A stretch of DNA of 7,149 bases from an uncultured Eubacteriales bacterium (GTDB lineage: Bacteria > Bacillota > Clostridia > Oscillospirales > Acutalibacteraceae). The notes beneath the pieces were generated by a model. That model was not told where the DNA came from. It worked only from the letters and a program-made list of their open reading frames with translations, and searched no databases. Within the stretch, counting starts at the first letter, position 1. Each line of letters begins with the position of its first letter. Positions 5,441 through 7,149 of this stretch are shown piece after piece. Both the position numbers and the translations under genes were made by a program. The stretch lies in the NCBI GenBank assembly GCA_900321195.1, contig ONVG01000079.1, positions 1 to 7,149 on the forward strand, in the 5' to 3' direction.

Positions 5441-5459
5441 ATAATGAAACATGTATAAT
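5431..5459 (+). promoter_or_regulatory. Promoter of the hydrogenase-type operon
   Basis: TTGTTT (5431-5436, 4 of 6 to consensus) and a perfect TATAAT (5454-5459) are 17 bases apart. Transcription should start near 5466, which gives a leader of about 65 bases before the ATG at 5531. The -10 hexamer lies inside the palindrome TATAATAATTATA, so a protein bound there would block it. Confidence 0.7.
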
Positions 5460-5468
5460 AATTATATA

Positions 5469-5501
5469 TTTCGAGGTATATTGTCAACTTATGCCCCGAA
5501 A
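5469..5501 (+). promoter_or_regulatory. Hairpin at the 5' end of the hydrogenase operon leader
   Basis: TTTCGAGG (5469-5476) can pair with CCCCGAAA (5494-5501) with a single A-C mismatch, closing a 17-base loop. It begins about three bases after the predicted transcription start and ends 17 bases before the ribosome binding site. A stem at the very 5' end could stabilise the mRNA. The pairing is modest and no known riboswitch is recognised. Confidence 0.35.
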
Positions 5502-5530
5502 AAAATTTATACAGATACGGAGGAATATTA

Positions 5531-6043
5531 ATGGCAGATAACACCCTTACAACTTTTAAGGGAACCCCGGAACAAGAGCAGAAGCTTCTTGAGGTTATCG
5601 AGAAGAACAAAGACTTACCAGGAGCATTGCTTCCGGTATTGCATGAAGCTCAGGAGATCTACGGCTATCTCCCGATAGAAGTACAGCAGATGGTTGCAGA
5701 CGGTCTCGGCGTTTCTTTGAGCGAGGTTTACGGCGTTGCTACTTTCTATTCACGCTTTAGTCTTACCCCTAAGGGCAAGCATCAGATCAATGTATGTCTT
5801 GGTACAGCATGTTATGTAAAAGGCTCTGACAAGGTGCTTGAAGAAGTAGAAAAAATGCTTGGTATCAAGAGTGGTGAGTGTACTCCCGACGGTCTTTTCT
5901 CGATCGAGTCATGCCGCTGCGTCGGCGCGTGCGGTCTTGCACCCGTTATGATGATAGACGAGGAAGTTTACGGTAAGCTTACCCCTGCAGAAGTGCATAA
6001 GATCCTGGCTGATTATATGGCAAGAGAAGGGGGAAGTAAATAA
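5531..6043 (+). CDS. hydC: NuoE-like [2Fe-2S] subunit of an NADH-dependent hydrogenase complex (HydC/HndA type)
   Basis: This subunit carries one thioredoxin-like [2Fe-2S] cluster and passes electrons between the NADH-binding flavoprotein and the rest of the complex, in the cytoplasm. The 170-residue product has normal length for the 24 kDa family. The N-terminal helical part (about 14-80) includes EIYGYLP and EVYGVATFYSRF. The cluster ligands are C89 and C94 (CX4C in VCLGTACYVKG) and C130 and C134 (CX3C in CVGACGLAP); an extra cysteine, C128, lies two residues earlier. GGAGG at 5519-5523 with a 7-base spacer fixes the ATG at 5531. Its stop overlaps the next start as TAATG. Isoleucine codons are 6 ATC and 2 ATA, unlike the ATA-rich upstream genes, which suggests high expression. 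Followed by a HydB-type gene, it is likelier HydC than a complex I NuoE; other NADH-linked complexes use the same pair. Confidence 0.85.
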   Translation: MADNTLTTFKGTPEQEQKLLEVIEKNKDLPGALLPVLHEAQEIYGYLPIEVQQMVADGLGVSLSEVYGVATFYSRFSLTPKGKHQINVCLGTACYVKGSDKVLEEVEKMLGIKSGECTPDGLFSIESCRCVGACGLAPVMMIDEEVYGKLTPAEVHKILADYMAREGGSK

Positions 6044-7149
6044 TGACAATTGAAGAACTCAATAAGATCAAAAAAGAACATGAAGAACTCGTAATGGTCC
6101 GTAAGGTAGTTAAGGAAAAGGGCGAGGAGCTTGCTAAAAATACAGGCTATCGCAAGCAGATACTCGTATGCGGCGGTACAGGCTGTACTTCTTCAGGAAG
6201 TAAGAAGGTACTCAAGGCTCTTGACGAAAGCCTTAAAAAATACGGTCTTGAAAAAGAGATACTCGTAGTACGTACAGGCTGCTTCGGCCTTTGCTCACTC
6301 GGCCCGATCATGATAGTATATCCCGAAGGCTATTTCTATGCTCAGACTACTCCTGAGGGCGTTAAGCGTATAGTTAAAGAGCATCTCAGAGACGGCGTTG
6401 TCTGTAGGGATCTTCTCTATCAGGAGACAGTTATCGACGACAATACAATAATCTCACTTAATGAAACAAACTTCTATAAGAAGCAGCTCAGAATAGCTCT
6501 CAGAAACTGCGGTGTTATAGATCCTGAGGATATCAAGGAGTATATTGCAGTTGACGGTTATCAGGCTCTTTATAAGGCTCTCACAACAATGACGCCTGAC
6601 GAGGTAATAAAGGAAGTTCTTGATTCAGGTCTCCGCGGAAGAGGCGGCGGCGGCTTCCCGACCGGCAGAAAGTGGATGTTTGCAAGAGCTTCACAGGGCG
6701 ATATCAAGTACGTTGCATGTAATGCCGATGAGGGCGACCCCGGCGCATTCATGGACCGTTCAATTCTTGAAGGCGACCCGCAGTGTATAATCGAGGCTAT
6801 GACAATAGCAGGCTACGCTATCGGCGCACAGCGCGGTTTCGTATATGTAAGAGCAGAGTATCCTATAGCTGTTCAGAGACTTAAAATAGCTCTTGAGCAG
6901 GCAAGAGAATACGGCTTCCTCGGTGAGAATATCCTCGGTACAGGCTTTAACTTCGATATCGAGATAAGACTCGGCGCAGGCGCATTCGTATGCGGTGAGG
7001 AAACAGCTCTTATGACATCTATCGAAGGCAACAGAGGCGAGCCTCGTCCCCGTCCTCCGTTCCCGGCAGTAAAGGGTCTTTTCGGCAAGCCTACAGTACT
7101 TAATAACGTTGAAACATATGCTAACATAGCTCAGATAATCCTCAAGGGC
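6043..7149 (+). CDS. hydB: NuoF-like NADH-binding flavoprotein of a hydrogenase complex (HydB/HndC type), 3' end outside the window
   Basis: This is the FMN and NADH-binding subunit, the NADH entry or bifurcation point of trimeric [FeFe] hydrogenases. The frame runs open for 369 codons to the right edge. A charged N-terminal helix (residues 3-32) leads into a thioredoxin-like [2Fe-2S] domain with C43/C48 (CGGTGC) and C80/C84 (CFGLC), which plain NuoF lacks. The Complex1_51K domain follows: glycine-rich GLRGRGGGGFPTGRKW (196-211) for nucleotide binding, CNADEGDPGAFMDR (226-239), and GAGAFVCGEETALMTSIEGN (312-331) around the FMN site. The [4Fe-4S] ligands and any C-terminal ferredoxin domain are beyond the edge. 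The start overlaps the hydC stop by one base, and the upstream GAAGGGGGAAG (6026-6036) is a strong ribosome binding site. A catalytic hydA is expected next; a formate dehydrogenase partner is the main alternative. Confidence 0.87.
   Translation, partial: MTIEELNKIKKEHEELVMVRKVVKEKGEELAKNTGYRKQILVCGGTGCTSSGSKKVLKALDESLKKYGLEKEILVVRTGCFGLCSLGPIMIVYPEGYFYAQTTPEGVKRIVKEHLRDGVVCRDLLYQETVIDDNTIISLNETNFYKKQLRIALRNCGVIDPEDIKEYIAVDGYQALYKALTTMTPDEVIKEVLDSGLRGRGGGGFPTGRKWMFARASQGDIKYVACNADEGDPGAFMDRSILEGDPQCIIEAMTIAGYAIGAQRGFVYVRAEYPIAVQRLKIALEQAREYGFLGENILGTGFNFDIEIRLGAGAFVCGEETALMTSIEGNRGEPRPRPPFPAVKGLFGKPTVLNNVETYANIAQIILKG

Noticed and set aside
5451..5531. 26-codon frame MYNNYIF... ending TAATG at the hydC start
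   Set aside because: Its ATG lies upstream of and overlaps the -10 hexamer, so the mapped promoter would not transcribe it, and it has no ribosome binding site. The stop overlap looks like chance.

Overview
The window reads as chromosomal DNA of an anaerobic Clostridia-type Firmicute, most likely a Ruminococcus-like member of the Oscillospiraceae. The reasons are strong AGGAGG-type ribosome binding sites, heavy use of the ATA isoleucine codon, a Clostridia-type Rex repressor, a recX-rimO-pgsA gene order common in Firmicutes, and the start of an NADH-linked hydrogenase-type operon. The genus call is an inference. All protein genes lie on the + strand; the only minus-strand gene is a tRNA.

Positions 1-4184 hold a tightly packed housekeeping cluster: the 3' end of recX, rimO (S12 methylthiotransferase), pgsA (phosphatidylglycerophosphate synthase), a Nudix hydrolase of the ADP-ribose pyrophosphatase type, a small three-helix membrane protein of unknown function that overlaps the Nudix gene by 4 bases (ATGA), and hemW. 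Gaps are 33 bases or less and no terminator or obvious internal promoter separates the genes, so they probably form one operon.

Positions 4185-5001 hold rex, the NADH/NAD+-sensing repressor, behind a 112-142 base leader. The leader carries a perfect 11-base tandem repeat (TGTAAT-N5-TGTAAT, the arrangement of a WalR/PhoB-family site) and a possible 14-codon upstream ORF whose stop overlaps the first rex ATG. rex ends inside the stem of a strong intrinsic terminator.

Positions 5002-5200 hold a minus-strand tRNA-Gly(GCC) unit convergent with rex: a consensus TTGACA-N17-TATAAT promoter with an apparent full UP element, an encoded CCA end and its own terminator. Positions 5200-5530 are a very AT-rich divergent spacer with palindromes, a weak Rex-operator candidate, three A-tracts phased at exactly 10 bases, and a good promoter (TTGTTT-N17-TATAAT) for the rightward operon.

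Positions 5531-7149 encode a NuoE-like [2Fe-2S] subunit (HydC type) and the first 369 codons of a HydB/HndC-type NuoF-like flavoprotein with an N-terminal [2Fe-2S] domain, overlapping by one base (TAATG). These are the NADH-handling subunits of a probable multimeric, possibly electron-bifurcating, [FeFe] hydrogenase whose catalytic subunit would lie beyond the right edge. Rex next to an NADH-oxidising system makes regulatory sense, although a convincing Rex operator is not evident. I found no clear mobile element, CRISPR array or defence system. The most unusual material is regulatory: the rex leader and the AT-rich hyd/tRNA divergent spacer.
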